In this document: positions 34,130-44,087 of the stretch, one piece after another
Layout of the letters: each line of letters opens with the position of its first letter
Numbering within the stretch: the stretch's first letter is position 1
DNA from: an uncultured Aquimarina sp.
GTDB lineage: Bacteria; Bacteroidota; Bacteroidia; Flavobacteriales; Flavobacteriaceae
DNA length: 64,000 bases
Reading direction: 5' to 3'
NCBI GenBank assembly: GCA_947489685.1
Contig: CANLEM010000003.1
Coordinates: forward strand, 248,001-312,000
The notes under the pieces: generated by a model
The model's input: only the letters and a program-made list of their open reading frames with translations
Database searches by the model: none
Told to the model about the DNA's origin: nothing
Program-made: the position numbers and the translations under genes

Positions 34130-35098
34130 TCAAGGTGTAATAATAATTTTACCTTTTACACGCCCTTCTCCGATATGTTCAAGAGCTTCGGAGACTTCTT
34201 TTAAGGAGTAACACCTTTCTATTATTGGAGTTACATTTTTTTTATCTATTAAGGATAGTAAAAAATCTAATCCTTTATTTGGTTGATGGGCTAGAATCCC
34301 CATTTTTTTATTTTCAATTATTGAAAGTAGAGGACCAATGCATAGGGATTGAAAAATAAGACTTGTATGACCTCCAACCATACTATAGATTCCTTTAGGC
34401 TTTAGGATACGTTTATAATCAAAAATAGAATGATGTCCAACCACATCCAAAATAAAATCGTATTTCAGTTTTTTTTGAGTAACATCTTCTTGGGTATAAT
34501 CAATAACATGATCGGCACCTAACGACAACATAAAATCTAATTTATTGGTATGATCTACCGCCATTACTTCAGCACCATAATACTTTGCTAATTGGATAGC
34601 AAATGTGCCTACTCCACCACCAGCACCATTGATTAGCACTTTTTTTCCAGGTGCAACTTTCCCGTAATCACGTATACCTTGCAATGCCATGACTCCGGCT
34701 TGTGGAATTGCCGCGGCCTCTTCAAAAGTGATAGAAACAGGTTTTTTGATCAGTGCCTTTTCGGGAACACAAACATACTCTGCAAAACCGCCCCAACCAT
34801 ATTGAGAAATATCTCCAAACACATCATCTCCCGGTTTAAATCTTTTTACATTTTTGCCTATTACTGTGATTTTTCCAGCAATATCGCATCCAAGAATGGG
34901 TTTTCTGGGTTTTGTTAGTCCACCGCCAGCCAATCGAACAACAAATGGAGATCCTCTTAATAAATCCCAATCCCAGGAGTTTACCGATGTAGCATGGATT
35001 TTTATCAAGACTTCATTGTCTTTAGGGATAGGAGCGGCTACCTCTTTTAAGGCAAGTACACTAGTAGAACCATATTTTTTGTACACAATCGCCTGCAT
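34130..35098 (-). CDS. NAD(P)-dependent alcohol dehydrogenase / quinone reductase-like
   Basis: The 322-residue medium-chain reductase has MQAIVYKKYGSTSVLALKEV at the N-terminus and VLIKIHATSVNSWDWDLLRG. It also has PILGCDIAGKITVIGKNVKRF and the dinucleotide motif LINGAGGGVGTFAIQLAKYY. There is no structural-zinc cysteine cluster, which separates it from the neighbouring zinc enzyme and places it with quinone oxidoreductase/zeta-crystallin-like proteins. The C-terminal GRVKGKIIITP is typical. It is on the same strand as the zinc dehydrogenase (70-bp gap). Co-transcription is possible, but each may have its own promoter. Confidence 0.9.
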   Translation of the reverse strand: MQAIVYKKYGSTSVLALKEVAAPIPKDNEVLIKIHATSVNSWDWDLLRGSPFVVRLAGGGLTKPRKPILGCDIAGKITVIGKNVKRFKPGDDVFGDISQYGWGGFAEYVCVPEKALIKKPVSITFEEAAAIPQAGVMALQGIRDYGKVAPGKKVLINGAGGGVGTFAIQLAKYYGAEVMAVDHTNKLDFMLSLGADHVIDYTQEDVTQKKLKYDFILDVVGHHSIFDYKRILKPKGIYSMVGGHTSLIFQSLCIGPLLSIIENKKMGILAHQPNKGLDFLLSLIDKKNVTPIIERCYSLKEVSEALEHIGEGRVKGKIIITP

Positions 35099-35192
35099 AG
35101 TGCTCTTTTTTAAGATGTAATATGTTTTATTGGTATGACGACCAGAGGCTTAAGTTGTTACAATACCAAGGTATATATGTTTTTAATAGTGT

Positions 35193-35843
35193 TTAACTTT
35201 CTTCAAGAGTTTTAGATTCTTTTTTCAAAATATTAGAAAGTTTAATTAGAGCTACATCCATATTTTGCCATTTCTCTAATTCGGTGGTATTGGTAATTTC
35301 TTCAAGATGTAGTTTAAAGTTGATCATTGCGCTGATTACAGGTTGTGTTTCGCCATAAAAAGGTAATTCTGCCCAGTATAATTGGTAGTAGCGCTTAGAT
35401 GCTTTTCTCCATTCTTCGGTGTCGTATAAGCTTCGATTGGCCAAAATAGAGCATACTCCAACAGTTTCTTTATAAAGTGCTAGGAGACCAGCTTTATTTT
35501 TCACATATTCTTCTTCGGTGATAGCCCATTTGGTAACAATAGTATCTGATGAGAACTTGCTTATAAATCTTAATTTTCTTCTCCATAGATCTGGATTTGC
35601 AGTCTTGGTAGATTCTAAGTATGAATTAAGTAGGCTTTCTTCGTGACTCGAATCAGCCCTAAATTTTTCTATGTTCAAATTTCCGATATCAATAATCAAA
35701 AAAGAAACAATAGCACCTATAGAAATCAATCCCCACTTTATGATTTCGACAATCGATTTAAACTTTTCATTTTTTAATTTTTGAAATTCAACCTTTTCTT
35801 CAAATGTTAGCTCTTCAATTTTTATTTTGAGTTTATTTTTCAT
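35193..35843 (-). CDS. Single-pass membrane protein of unknown function
   Basis: The 216-residue product has a charged, coiled N-terminal part (residues 1-33, KIKIEELTFEEKVEFQKLKN). A single membrane helix follows (about 36-52, IIKWGLISIGAIVSFLIIDI), then a helix-rich soluble region (about 65-210) with many Trp and Tyr (WRRKLRFISKF, WRKASKRYYQLYWAELPFYG). I do not recognise a family. The soluble part looks all-alpha. It is 95 bp after the medium-chain reductase start and divergent from parE across 350 bp. Confidence 0.65.
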   Translation of the reverse strand: MKNKLKIKIEELTFEEKVEFQKLKNEKFKSIVEIIKWGLISIGAIVSFLIIDIGNLNIEKFRADSSHEESLLNSYLESTKTANPDLWRRKLRFISKFSSDTIVTKWAITEEEYVKNKAGLLALYKETVGVCSILANRSLYDTEEWRKASKRYYQLYWAELPFYGETQPVISAMINFKLHLEEITNTTELEKWQNMDVALIKLSNILKKESKTLEES

Positions 35844-36192
35844 AATTAGTATAAAGAGATTATTAGTTTCTATTAACCTGGATTAAACTTTGTTTTGCGT
35901 GATATAGCTAATTGTTTTTTAGTTTGTTATGTTGCATTCTACAATTTACTATATATTTTAGTTAAAAGTGCAGTACGATACCTTAAAGCATAAACAGAAT
36001 GAAAAAAGTTAGGTGTTTTTAGGATTAAAATGAGATTGAATATAGCGCTCTTTTAAGATCTTAAAATAGTTAAACCTTTGTATACCAAATAATCAACAAA
36101 ATTCGTTGTTGATTTGTTAATTACTTTGTTTGATGTCTGTTTTAATTTTGTAAGTGAAGCCTTATATTAGCTGGCATTGTACCCAAAATTTT
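35844..36192. other. Intergenic region before parE
   Basis: This 349-bp region is very AT-rich and holds no open frame that looks coding. The promoter for parE is at its right end (36143-36150). An open frame from a GTG at 36154 is in phase with parE but gives an atypical N-terminus. Confidence 0.5.
36143..36150 (+). promoter_or_regulatory. -7 promoter element of the parE-parC operon
   Basis: TAATTTTG matches TAnnTTTG and lies 43 bp before the parE ATG. TTTG boxes upstream (36113-36116 and 36125-36128) are not at the ideal 19-bp spacing. Confidence 0.45.
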
Positions 36193-38052
36193 ATGAGTAA
36201 GGAAACCAAGTATACCGAAGATAATATACGATCCCTCGATTGGAAGGAGCATATTCGTATGCGACCAGGGATGTATATTGGAAAGTTAGGAGATGGATCA
36301 TCCCCAGATGATGGGATCTATATTTTATTAAAAGAAGTACTCGATAATTCGATCGATGAATATGTAATGGGTGCCGGTAAAACGATAGAAATCTCTATAC
36401 AAGGCGATAAGGTAATCGTTCGGGATTATGGTCGTGGTATCCCTTTGGGTAAGGTCGTTGATGTAGTATCCAAAATGAATACGGGAGGTAAATATGATTC
36501 TCGGGCATTTAAAAAATCTGTTGGATTAAATGGGGTAGGTACCAAGGCAGTAAATGCATTATCCACCTTTTTTAAAGTAGAATCTACTCGGGATGGTAAA
36601 TCGGCTTCTGCAGAGTTTGAAAAAGGGAATCTTACTACCCAAGACATTTTGGATGAAACATCGAGAAGAAGAGGAACTAAGGTTTCTTTTGTACCCGATG
36701 ACACAATTTTTAAGCATTATAAGTATCGTACAGAGTATGTAGCGAAGATGCTTAAGAACTATGTCTACCTTAATCCGGGATTGACCATTATTTTTAATGG
36801 AGAAAAATACTTTTCGGAAAACGGGTTAAGAGATTTACTTTCTGATAATATTAATCAGGAAGATCGATTATACGAAATTATTCATCTCAAAGGAGATGAT
36901 ATTGAAGTTGCTATAACACATAGTAAAACTCAGTATAGCGAAGAATACCATTCTTTTGTAAATGGACAACATACTACACAAGGAGGAACCCATCAAGCGG
37001 CATTTCGCGAAGCAGTGGTAAAAACTGTGAGAGAGTATTATGGTAAGAATTATGAGGCTAGTGATATTCGAAAATCTATCGTTTCTGCAATAAGTATCAA
37101 GGTAATGGAACCTGTTTTTGAAAGTCAGACAAAAACAAAATTAGGTTCTACCGAAATGGGTGGCGATTTGCCTACTGTACGAACTTATATTAATGATTTT
37201 GTAAAGACCAAACTCGATAATTTCTTACATAAAAACCCTACTACTACAGAGAGTTTACAGCGCAAAATATTACAGGCCGAGCGTGAACGTAAAGATTTAT
37301 CCGGAATTCGTAAGTTGGCACGTGAGCGTGCTAAAAAAGCGAGTTTGCACAACAAAAAACTTCGGGATTGTCGTATCCATTTAACCGATAGTAAAAAAGA
37401 TCGCAATCTAGAGAGTACACTTTTTATTACCGAGGGAGATTCGGCAAGTGGATCGATTACAAAATCTAGAGATGTAAATACACAGGCTGTGTTTAGTTTA
37501 CGAGGTAAACCACTCAATAGCTATAATATGAGCAAAAAGATTGTGTATGAAAATGAAGAATTTAATCTGCTACAAGCCGCTTTAAATATTGAAGAATCTC
37601 TAGAAGATTTACGTTATAACAATATCGTAATTGCTACTGATGCCGATGTAGATGGTATGCACATTCGGTTATTGTTAATTACCTTCTTTTTACAATTTTT
37701 CCCAGAAGTAATAAAAGAAGGGCATTTGTATATCTTGCAAACACCTTTGTTTCGGGTAAGAAATAAAAAAGAAACTATTTATTGTTATTCGGAACAGGAA
37801 AGAAGAGATGCTATCCAGAAATTATCTGGTAAGCCCGAAATTACCCGATTTAAGGGGTTAGGTGAAATCTCGCCAGATGAATTTGTCCATTTTATCGGTG
37901 ATGATATACGATTGGACCCCGTAATGCTGGATAAAGAAAAATCTATCGAAGAGTTGTTATCTTTTTATATGGGAAAAAACACTCCTCAACGACAGGAGTT
38001 TATTATTGATAACCTGAAGGTAGAATTGGATACAATAGAGGAAGAATTATAA
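36193..38052 (+). CDS. parE: DNA topoisomerase IV subunit B
   Basis: ParE is the ATPase half of topoisomerase IV, which separates daughter chromosomes. The GHKL ATPase domain has [32 protein letters not shown] and [14 protein letters not shown]. The Toprim domain has [16 protein letters not shown] and [17 protein letters not shown]. The length from the ATG at 36193 is 619 residues, typical for short ParE. This start gives [17 protein letters not shown], the usual N-terminus; the upstream GTG at 36154 would add 13 residues after a promoter only a few bases away. parC follows after 27 bp. Confidence 0.95.
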   Translation: MSKETKYTEDNIRSLDWKEHIRMRPGMYIGKLGDGSSPDDGIYILLKEVLDNSIDEYVMGAGKTIEISIQGDKVIVRDYGRGIPLGKVVDVVSKMNTGGKYDSRAFKKSVGLNGVGTKAVNALSTFFKVESTRDGKSASAEFEKGNLTTQDILDETSRRRGTKVSFVPDDTIFKHYKYRTEYVAKMLKNYVYLNPGLTIIFNGEKYFSENGLRDLLSDNINQEDRLYEIIHLKGDDIEVAITHSKTQYSEEYHSFVNGQHTTQGGTHQAAFREAVVKTVREYYGKNYEASDIRKSIVSAISIKVMEPVFESQTKTKLGSTEMGGDLPTVRTYINDFVKTKLDNFLHKNPTTTESLQRKILQAERERKDLSGIRKLARERAKKASLHNKKLRDCRIHLTDSKKDRNLESTLFITEGDSASGSITKSRDVNTQAVFSLRGKPLNSYNMSKKIVYENEEFNLLQAALNIEESLEDLRYNNIVIATDADVDGMHIRLLLITFFLQFFPEVIKEGHLYILQTPLFRVRNKKETIYCYSEQERRDAIQKLSGKPEITRFKGLGEISPDEFVHFIGDDIRLDPVMLDKEKSIEELLSFYMGKNTPQRQEFIIDNLKVELDTIEEEL

Positions 38053-38079
38053 TCATATCAGAGCCCCTGGAAAGTAAAT

Positions 38080-40749
38080 ATGGATTTGGAAAACGAAAAC
38101 GAAGAATTACATCACGACTCAACTCCCGAAGATCACCAACCGCAAGAGGTGATCACAAAGGTTACAGGAATGTACAAAGACTGGTTTTTGGATTATGCAT
38201 CTTATGTAATCCTGGAACGAGCTGTACCGGCTATTGAAGATGGTCTAAAACCTGTGCAACGCCGTATTCTTCATTCGATGAAAGATTTGGATGACGGCCG
38301 ATATAATAAAGTAGCTAATATTGTAGGACATACCATGCAATATCACCCTCATGGAGATGCTAGTATTGCTGATGCCATGGTACAAGTTGGGCAAAAAGAA
38401 CTGTTAATTGATATGCAAGGAAACTGGGGGAATATCCTTACAGGCGATAGAGCAGCTGCTTCAAGATATATTGAAGCTCGTTTATCCAAGTTTGCATTAG
38501 ATGTAGTCTATAATCCAAAGGTTACCGACTGGCAACTTTCTTATGATGGACGTAAAAAAGAACCTATAAATCTTCCGGTAAAGTTTCCATTATTATTGGC
38601 ACAGGGAGCAGAAGGAATTGCAGTAGGACTGAGTACAAAGATTCTACCTCATAATTTCATAGAACTTATTGAGGCATCTATAAAGCACTTACAAGGAAAA
38701 AGATTTACAATATTACCAGATTTTCCTACTTCTGGAATTGCGGATTTTACAAACTATAATGATGGTAATCGTGGAGGTAAAGTTAGAGTTCGTGCAAAAA
38801 TATCTCAGCAAGACAAAAATAGATTGGTCATTACCGAAATTCCTTTTTCGACGACTACAACTTCATTAATTGATTCGGTACTTAAAGCAAATGATAAAGG
38901 AAAAATCAAGATTAAAAAGATTGAAGATAATACTGCTGCAGAGGTAGAAATTTTGGTACATCTTCCTTCAGGTATTTCACCAGATAAGACTATTGATGCT
39001 TTGTACGCTTTTACTAATTGTGAAGTATCTATTTCACCATTAGGATGTGTAATTGAAGATAACAAACCAAATTTTATAGGTGTTTCTGAAATGCTTCGTC
39101 GTTCTACCGATAATACAGTAGAATTATTAAAACGAGAGCTCGAAATTCAATTAGATGAATTGCAAGAACAATGGCATTTTGCTTCGTTAGAAAGGATTTT
39201 TATCGAAAATCGTATCTACCGGGATATTGAAGAAGTAGAAACATGGGAAGGAGTAATTGAAGCGATTGATAAAGGATTACAACCTCATGTCAAACATCTT
39301 AAGCGCGCCGTAACCGAAGAAGATATTGTTCGCTTAACAGAAATACGAATTAAACGTATTTCGAAATTTGACATTGATAAAGCACAGCAAAAAATTGAAG
39401 CTCTAGAAGAAGATATTGCTAAAGTTAAACATCATTTAGAAAATCTAATCGAGTTTGCGATTGATTATTTTAAGAGATTAAAAACAACATACGGAAAAGG
39501 TAAAGAGCGAAAGACCGAAATCAGAATTTTTGATGATATCGAAGCTACAAAAGTTGTAATTCGAAACACAAAACTGTATGTAAACCGAGAAGAAGGTTTT
39601 GTCGGCACTTCTTTACGTAAAGATGAATATGTCACTGACTGTTCTGATATTGATGATATTATTTGTTTTACTGCAGAAGGTAAAATGATGATCACCAAGG
39701 TAGGATCAAAAACGTTTGTGGGTAAAAATATTATTCACGTTGCCGTTTTTAAGAAAAAGGATAAGCGTACTATTTATAATATGATTTATCAAGATGGTAG
39801 AGGTGGAGCTTCATATGTAAAAAGATTTGCCGTAACCGGTGTAACTAGGGATAAAGACTATGATCTTACCCAAGGTAAGAAAAGTTCAAAAATTTCATAT
39901 TTCTCTGCCAACCCTAATGGCGAAGCCGAGATTGTAACCATTTTATTGCGCCAAGCAGGGAGTATTAAAAAACTGAAATTTGATATTGATTTTTCGGATT
40001 TATTAATAAAAGGTAGAGGTGTAAAAGGAAATATTGTTACCAAGTACAATATTAAACGAATAGAATTAAAGGAACTTGGAGTTTCTACCTTAAAACCACG
40101 TAAAATCTGGTTTGATGATACTGTACAACGACTAAATGTTGATGGCCGAGGAGAACTATTAGGAGAGTTTAGAGGAGAAGATAGATTGTTGATAATCGAT
40201 CAAAAAGGAATGGTAAAGACTATTGTTCCCGAAATGACGCTACATTTCAATTCTGATATGATTGTTTTAGAAAAATGGAATCCTAAAAAACCTATTTCTG
40301 CAATTTATTGGGATGGAGAAAAAGAACGTTACTACGTAAAACGTTTCTTAATCGAAAATTCTGAAAAAGAAGAATCTTTTATTTCTGAACATCCTAAATC
40401 ATTTCTTGAGTTAATTTCTACAGATTATAGACCTGTAGCCGAGATAATATTTAATAAGATAAGAGGTAAAGATCAACGTCCAAACGAAGAAATAAATCTT
40501 GAAGAGTTTATCTCTATTAAAGGAATTAGAGCATTAGGAAATCAATTAACAACACACAAAGTAAAACAAATTAATTTATTAGAATCATTACCTTACGAAG
40601 AACCCGAACCTACACCTACTGAAGAGATTGAAGTAGTAGAAGAGGAGGATATTTCGGATTCGTCTACAAATCAAAATAAGGAAACAAGTGTGAAACCTTC
40701 AGATTCTAATGATAAAAATGAAGAAGGAGAACAAGCAAGTTTGTTTTAA
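38080..40749 (+). CDS. parC: DNA topoisomerase IV subunit A
   Basis: ParC cuts and rejoins DNA and pairs with ParE. The 889-residue protein has a leading acidic tail, then DYASYVILERAVPAIEDGLK, then PVQRRILHSM and GHTMQYHPHGDASIADAMVQ. The catalytic tyrosine is Y130 in AASRYIEARLSKFA. The C-terminal part (residues about 480-830) is the DNA-wrapping pinwheel region; I see no strict GyrA box, which fits ParC rather than GyrA. The acidic and serine-rich tail (EEIEVVEEEDISD) is long. It follows parE by 27 bp in an operon, a layout common in Bacteroidota. Confidence 0.95.
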   Translation: MDLENENEELHHDSTPEDHQPQEVITKVTGMYKDWFLDYASYVILERAVPAIEDGLKPVQRRILHSMKDLDDGRYNKVANIVGHTMQYHPHGDASIADAMVQVGQKELLIDMQGNWGNILTGDRAAASRYIEARLSKFALDVVYNPKVTDWQLSYDGRKKEPINLPVKFPLLLAQGAEGIAVGLSTKILPHNFIELIEASIKHLQGKRFTILPDFPTSGIADFTNYNDGNRGGKVRVRAKISQQDKNRLVITEIPFSTTTTSLIDSVLKANDKGKIKIKKIEDNTAAEVEILVHLPSGISPDKTIDALYAFTNCEVSISPLGCVIEDNKPNFIGVSEMLRRSTDNTVELLKRELEIQLDELQEQWHFASLERIFIENRIYRDIEEVETWEGVIEAIDKGLQPHVKHLKRAVTEEDIVRLTEIRIKRISKFDIDKAQQKIEALEEDIAKVKHHLENLIEFAIDYFKRLKTTYGKGKERKTEIRIFDDIEATKVVIRNTKLYVNREEGFVGTSLRKDEYVTDCSDIDDIICFTAEGKMMITKVGSKTFVGKNIIHVAVFKKKDKRTIYNMIYQDGRGGASYVKRFAVTGVTRDKDYDLTQGKKSSKISYFSANPNGEAEIVTILLRQAGSIKKLKFDIDFSDLLIKGRGVKGNIVTKYNIKRIELKELGVSTLKPRKIWFDDTVQRLNVDGRGELLGEFRGEDRLLIIDQKGMVKTIVPEMTLHFNSDMIVLEKWNPKKPISAIYWDGEKERYYVKRFLIENSEKEESFISEHPKSFLELISTDYRPVAEIIFNKIRGKDQRPNEEINLEEFISIKGIRALGNQLTTHKVKQINLLESLPYEEPEPTPTEEIEVVEEEDISDSSTNQNKETSVKPSDSNDKNEEGEQASLF

Positions 40750-40777
40750 GAATTGATTTTTTTCATCAGGCAGATGA

Positions 40778-41353
40778 TTATGTCTTCTTTACGTATTTTG
40801 TAAGAATCACAATATGTTGCCCATTTACGCGGCCTTCAATATGTTCGGCATTATCATGAACAAGCGAAATATTGCGAACTGGTGTTCCTCGTTTTGCAGT
40901 AAAATTAGCTCCTTTAACATTAAGATCTTTGATTAAAACTACGCTGTCACCAGCTATTAGAACAGCGCCATTAGCATCAATGTGTTTAATAGCATTATCA
41001 GGATCGTTTCCTTCTCCTGTGGCTTGCGCCCAAGACATCATGTCTTCGTCAAGATAAAGCATATCTAACAAATCTTGAGGCCATCCCTCGTTACGTAAAC
41101 GAGTAAGCATTCTCCATGCCATGATTTGTACAGCGGGTACTTGGCTCCACATACTATCGTTAAGACATCTCCAATGATTAAGATCTACTTTTTCGGGGTC
41201 TTCGATTTGTTCATTACAAACAGAGCAGGCGAGTAGACTTGAGTCTAAACCTATATTGGGTGATTTTGGGACATCATATTTAGATAAATTTTCTGTTGCT
41301 CCGCATAGTTCGCATACAGATCCGCTACGTGTTTGTAATTCTTTTAGACTCAT
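40778..41353 (-). CDS. PhnA domain protein
   Basis: The 191-residue protein has an N-terminal zinc-ribbon-like region (SVCELCGATENLSKYDV, then LLACSVCNEQIEDP) and a C-terminal PhnA domain. That domain has HIDANGAVLIAGDSVVLIKD, then LNVKGANFTAKRGTPVRNI, then HIEGRVNGQHIVILTKYVKK. PhnA-type proteins lie near phosphonate genes in some bacteria, but the domain is also widespread as a stand-alone protein of unknown role, and no phn genes are here. It is convergent with parC, 29 bp away. The name does not imply phosphonoacetate hydrolase activity. Confidence 0.88.
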   Translation of the reverse strand: MSLKELQTRSGSVCELCGATENLSKYDVPKSPNIGLDSSLLACSVCNEQIEDPEKVDLNHWRCLNDSMWSQVPAVQIMAWRMLTRLRNEGWPQDLLDMLYLDEDMMSWAQATGEGNDPDNAIKHIDANGAVLIAGDSVVLIKDLNVKGANFTAKRGTPVRNISLVHDNAEHIEGRVNGQHIVILTKYVKKT

Positions 41354-41380
41354 CTTTTATTAATCACTAGAATTTCGATA

Positions 41381-42802
41381 TTATTTTAATCCAACTTTTC
41401 CTTTAACAGACTCAAATAACTTTTTCGAATCAAAACCTACTCCTTCTTTAAATACAATCTCCATTTTTCTAATGTTTTTGATATCCTCATCCAGATTACC
41501 ATCAATTAATACCAAATCGGCTAATTTCCCCGGTTCTATAGTTCCGGTTTTTTCACTTTCCTTCAGAAAAGTTGCTCCATTAAGCGTGCATATCTTAATA
41601 GCTTCGGATAAACCGAAACCTGCTTCTACCAAAATTTCGATGGTACGTTGATTTGCATATCCAGCTACAGTTCTACCTGCACCTGTAGGGTCAGTTCCCG
41701 CTACCAATAAACCTCCTTCTTGATTGAAACGTTTCAGCCATTTTAAGTTTTTACGAAATCTGACGGTCGTTGCAGAATCTTTATTTACCCTCCTTTGATA
41801 TCCTTTTTTGATTCTTTCTTTTACATGAGGAGCCAGAGCTTCTTGACCACCACCAGGAACCATTTCGTGATTTGTATAGGGTTCAAAAACTACTGGTGTT
41901 GTAGTAAGAACGGTCTTGTTTTTGATTAGTTTTTTAATCAGAGCGGCTACTTTTGCGTCTTTTTCTGGAGTTGTGGTGATTGCTTTTCTTGCCTCAAAAG
42001 GGTCGCACATATCCAGCTCTTTATCTTCTATAAAATCACTAGAAGCCATAAATCCGTGTTCAAGATTATCTATTCCGATATCAGAGGCTTCTTCATAAGT
42101 AACAGAACACAGGTGTCCTGTTACTATGAGCCCCCGTTTATGAGCGGCTTCTACACATATTTTTAAATCTTCTCTTGTGATATGATTATAAACTTTGAAC
42201 GAAGTTACACCTTTGTCTGCCCAGTAGTTAACTAATTTTGCAATTTCACTAGTTCCATCAATAAATCCTAATTCGGGAATCTGATATCCTTCTCGTTCTA
42301 TAAAAGGCCCTGTAATATGCATCTTTGGCCCCGTCATCTTGCCTTCAGAAATCCATTTTTTTACATTTAAATCTGTTTGAGGCTGAATACTACCCGCGGT
42401 TCTCATTGAAGTGACCCCGCCGGCTAAGTATAACCTAGGGAACGTAAAAGTCATTTGTCCTACACTAAACCAATTCTCAAAAGGTTGAGGGTAGAACATA
42501 TGTTCATGAAGCATAACTAAACCTGGAATCAAAGTTTTTCCTGTACCATCTATTACATTGGCGTTAGCAGGGATTTTTATTGATGATGAATTATCAATAT
42601 TTTGAATTTTGTCATTATTAATTACGACGGTTTGATTCTTTTTTATAGAAGCCCCCGTACCATCAATTACTGTTACATTTTTAATAACGACAAGACTATC
42701 ATTTATAACAATAAATTTTTTAACCTCTGGAGTGAATTCCTGAGCATTCCCGTAATAAAATGATAAAACAAAAAAGGAGAAAAAAAGAAGGTATTTTTTC
42801 AT
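41381..42802 (-). CDS. Secreted amidohydrolase family protein
   Basis: Residues 1-21 (MKKYLLFFSFFVLSFYYGNA) are a signal peptide. The metal-dependent hydrolase domain follows: KNVTVIDGTGASIKKNQTVV, LIPGLVMLHEHMFYPQ (the H-x-H motif), and TGHLC and NLEHGFMASSDF for later ligands. LVAGTDPTGAGRT holds the metal-binding Asp. It resembles imidazolonepropionase/prolidase-like amidohydrolases, but substrate is unknown. The frame is open from 42835, but the ATG at 42802 starts the signal peptide directly. It follows the TerC gene by 35 bp and is likely the last gene of its unit. Confidence 0.88.
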   Translation of the reverse strand: MKKYLLFFSFFVLSFYYGNAQEFTPEVKKFIVINDSLVVIKNVTVIDGTGASIKKNQTVVINNDKIQNIDNSSSIKIPANANVIDGTGKTLIPGLVMLHEHMFYPQPFENWFSVGQMTFTFPRLYLAGGVTSMRTAGSIQPQTDLNVKKWISEGKMTGPKMHITGPFIEREGYQIPELGFIDGTSEIAKLVNYWADKGVTSFKVYNHITREDLKICVEAAHKRGLIVTGHLCSVTYEEASDIGIDNLEHGFMASSDFIEDKELDMCDPFEARKAITTTPEKDAKVAALIKKLIKNKTVLTTTPVVFEPYTNHEMVPGGGQEALAPHVKERIKKGYQRRVNKDSATTVRFRKNLKWLKRFNQEGGLLVAGTDPTGAGRTVAGYANQRTIEILVEAGFGLSEAIKICTLNGATFLKESEKTGTIEPGKLADLVLIDGNLDEDIKNIRKMEIVFKEGVGFDSKKLFESVKGKVGLK

Positions 42803-42837
42803 ATCGTTTATGAATTTCTGTGTTTTTAGATCCAAAC

Positions 42838-43644
42838 TTATACTTCTTTTGTGTTTACCTTTTGTTTTTTACGTAGCTTAAAATTTAAAAACTCAATAAA
42901 AAGGGAGAACGCAATTGTAAAATATAAATATCCTTTTGGTATTGTACCAACTTCACTATCAAATATTTGCAAGTGTGCTAAGTGTGCAGCCTCGGCAATT
43001 AGCATAAATCCTATCAAGATTAGAAATGATAATCCTAAAATCTGAACAGATGGATGTTTATTTACAAATCTCCCCACAGGGGTTGCAAATAGCATCATAA
43101 TTAGAACAGAAATAACTACAGCGATTACCATTAACAACAGCGCATCATTGGGATTATCACTTATGCCATTGGTCATTCCTACGGCAGTAAGGATAGAGTC
43201 AAAAGAGAATACTACATTAATCAACGTAATTTGTATAATTGCATTGGATAAAGAAGAAGAACTTTTGGCTTGTATTTCTTTTTCTTCTTCACCTTTTTCA
43301 TCTACTTTTTCATGTATTTCGTGTACACTCTTGTACAACAAGAAAATTCCTCCGCCAAATAATATTAAAGCCTGACCACTAATACCGGCCTCTATCCAAG
43401 GTAAATTAATATGCCAGAAAGGCGCTTCCATAGCGACTAGTAGCGAAATACCAAATAATAGAACAATTCTCATTGCCATGGCAAGTATCAAGCCAATATT
43501 TGTAGCTTTTTTTTGTTGATCAACAGGTAATTTGCTCGAAGCCAAAGATATAAATATGATATTATCGATTCCTAAAACAATTTCTAAAAATGTTAGAGTC
43601 AATAGAGCGACCCAGGCGTCTGCCGATGCGAAAATTTCAAACAT
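42838..43644 (-). CDS. TerC family integral membrane protein
   Basis: The 268-residue membrane protein has the TerC motif TFLEIVLGIDNIIFISLASS (about 17-36) and INVVFSFDSILTAVGMTNG (about 141-159), each with the conserved acidic residues in membrane helices. TerC proteins export or load metal ions, mainly Mn2+ in related Alx/MntE-linked systems, or act in tellurite resistance. Which applies here is unknown. Its ATG shares a base with the stop of the upstream lipoprotein gene (TAATG at 43642-43646), so the two are coupled. An amidohydrolase follows. Confidence 0.92.
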   Translation of the reverse strand: MFEIFASADAWVALLTLTFLEIVLGIDNIIFISLASSKLPVDQQKKATNIGLILAMAMRIVLLFGISLLVAMEAPFWHINLPWIEAGISGQALILFGGGIFLLYKSVHEIHEKVDEKGEEEKEIQAKSSSSLSNAIIQITLINVVFSFDSILTAVGMTNGISDNPNDALLLMVIAVVISVLIMMLFATPVGRFVNKHPSVQILGLSFLILIGFMLIAEAAHLAHLQIFDSEVGTIPKGYLYFTIAFSLFIEFLNFKLRKKQKVNTKEV

Positions 43645-44018
43645 TATTTTATTTTTTTTGCGGTTCCACGTTGTTTATTTGTTGCACCTACCAATCCATA
43701 TTCAAATGTATAGATGTCATTATCGGTAGTTAAAATTTTCATATGAATAGCTTTTTTCTCAAACATACTTTTGGGGTGTAGTTTTTGAACGATATATTCA
43801 CAATCATTAATCCATCGAATAGTGGCGGTATCACTTTTTCCTTTGAAAAAATCAATCTCTATAGAATCGTTTCGCACAAAGGTGGTTTTTGCCAATTCTC
43901 CATCTAATAAAGTTTCGAACTCAAAAGTTCCGGTATGAAAATTAGAACAGTTTCTTTCCTGTTGATAACAACCAGAAAAAAATATAGCACAGATAAATAG
44001 TAAAGCTATAGGCTTCAT
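43644..44018 (-). CDS. Small lipoprotein linked to TerC
   Basis: The 124-residue protein has a lipoprotein signal, MKPIALLFICAIFFSGCYQQ, with the lipid cysteine at residue 17. The mature part contains CSNFHTGTFEFETLLDGELA, then IEIDFFKGKSDTATIRWIND, then CEYIVQKLHPKSM. This pattern is found in small Bacteroidota lipoproteins adjacent to TerC, but I have no family name. It overlaps the TerC start by one base, which implies coupled translation and a shared role, perhaps in metal handling; that is inference. Confidence 0.75.
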   Translation of the reverse strand: MKPIALLFICAIFFSGCYQQERNCSNFHTGTFEFETLLDGELAKTTFVRNDSIEIDFFKGKSDTATIRWINDCEYIVQKLHPKSMFEKKAIHMKILTTDNDIYTFEYGLVGATNKQRGTAKKIK

Positions 44019-44087
44019 ACAATGATTTAACTAAAAGCGAAAATAAATTTATTTCCAGAAAGTTAATAGGAAGCTTTAAAAAACTTA

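Noticed and set aside
36154..36192. GTG start of parE at 36154
   Set aside because: It lies only 4 bp after the predicted -7 element and adds an atypical N-terminus; the ATG at 36193 gives the usual ParE start.
40778..41353. Phosphonate degradation gene
   Set aside because: The PhnA name is historical; no phn operon genes are present in the window.
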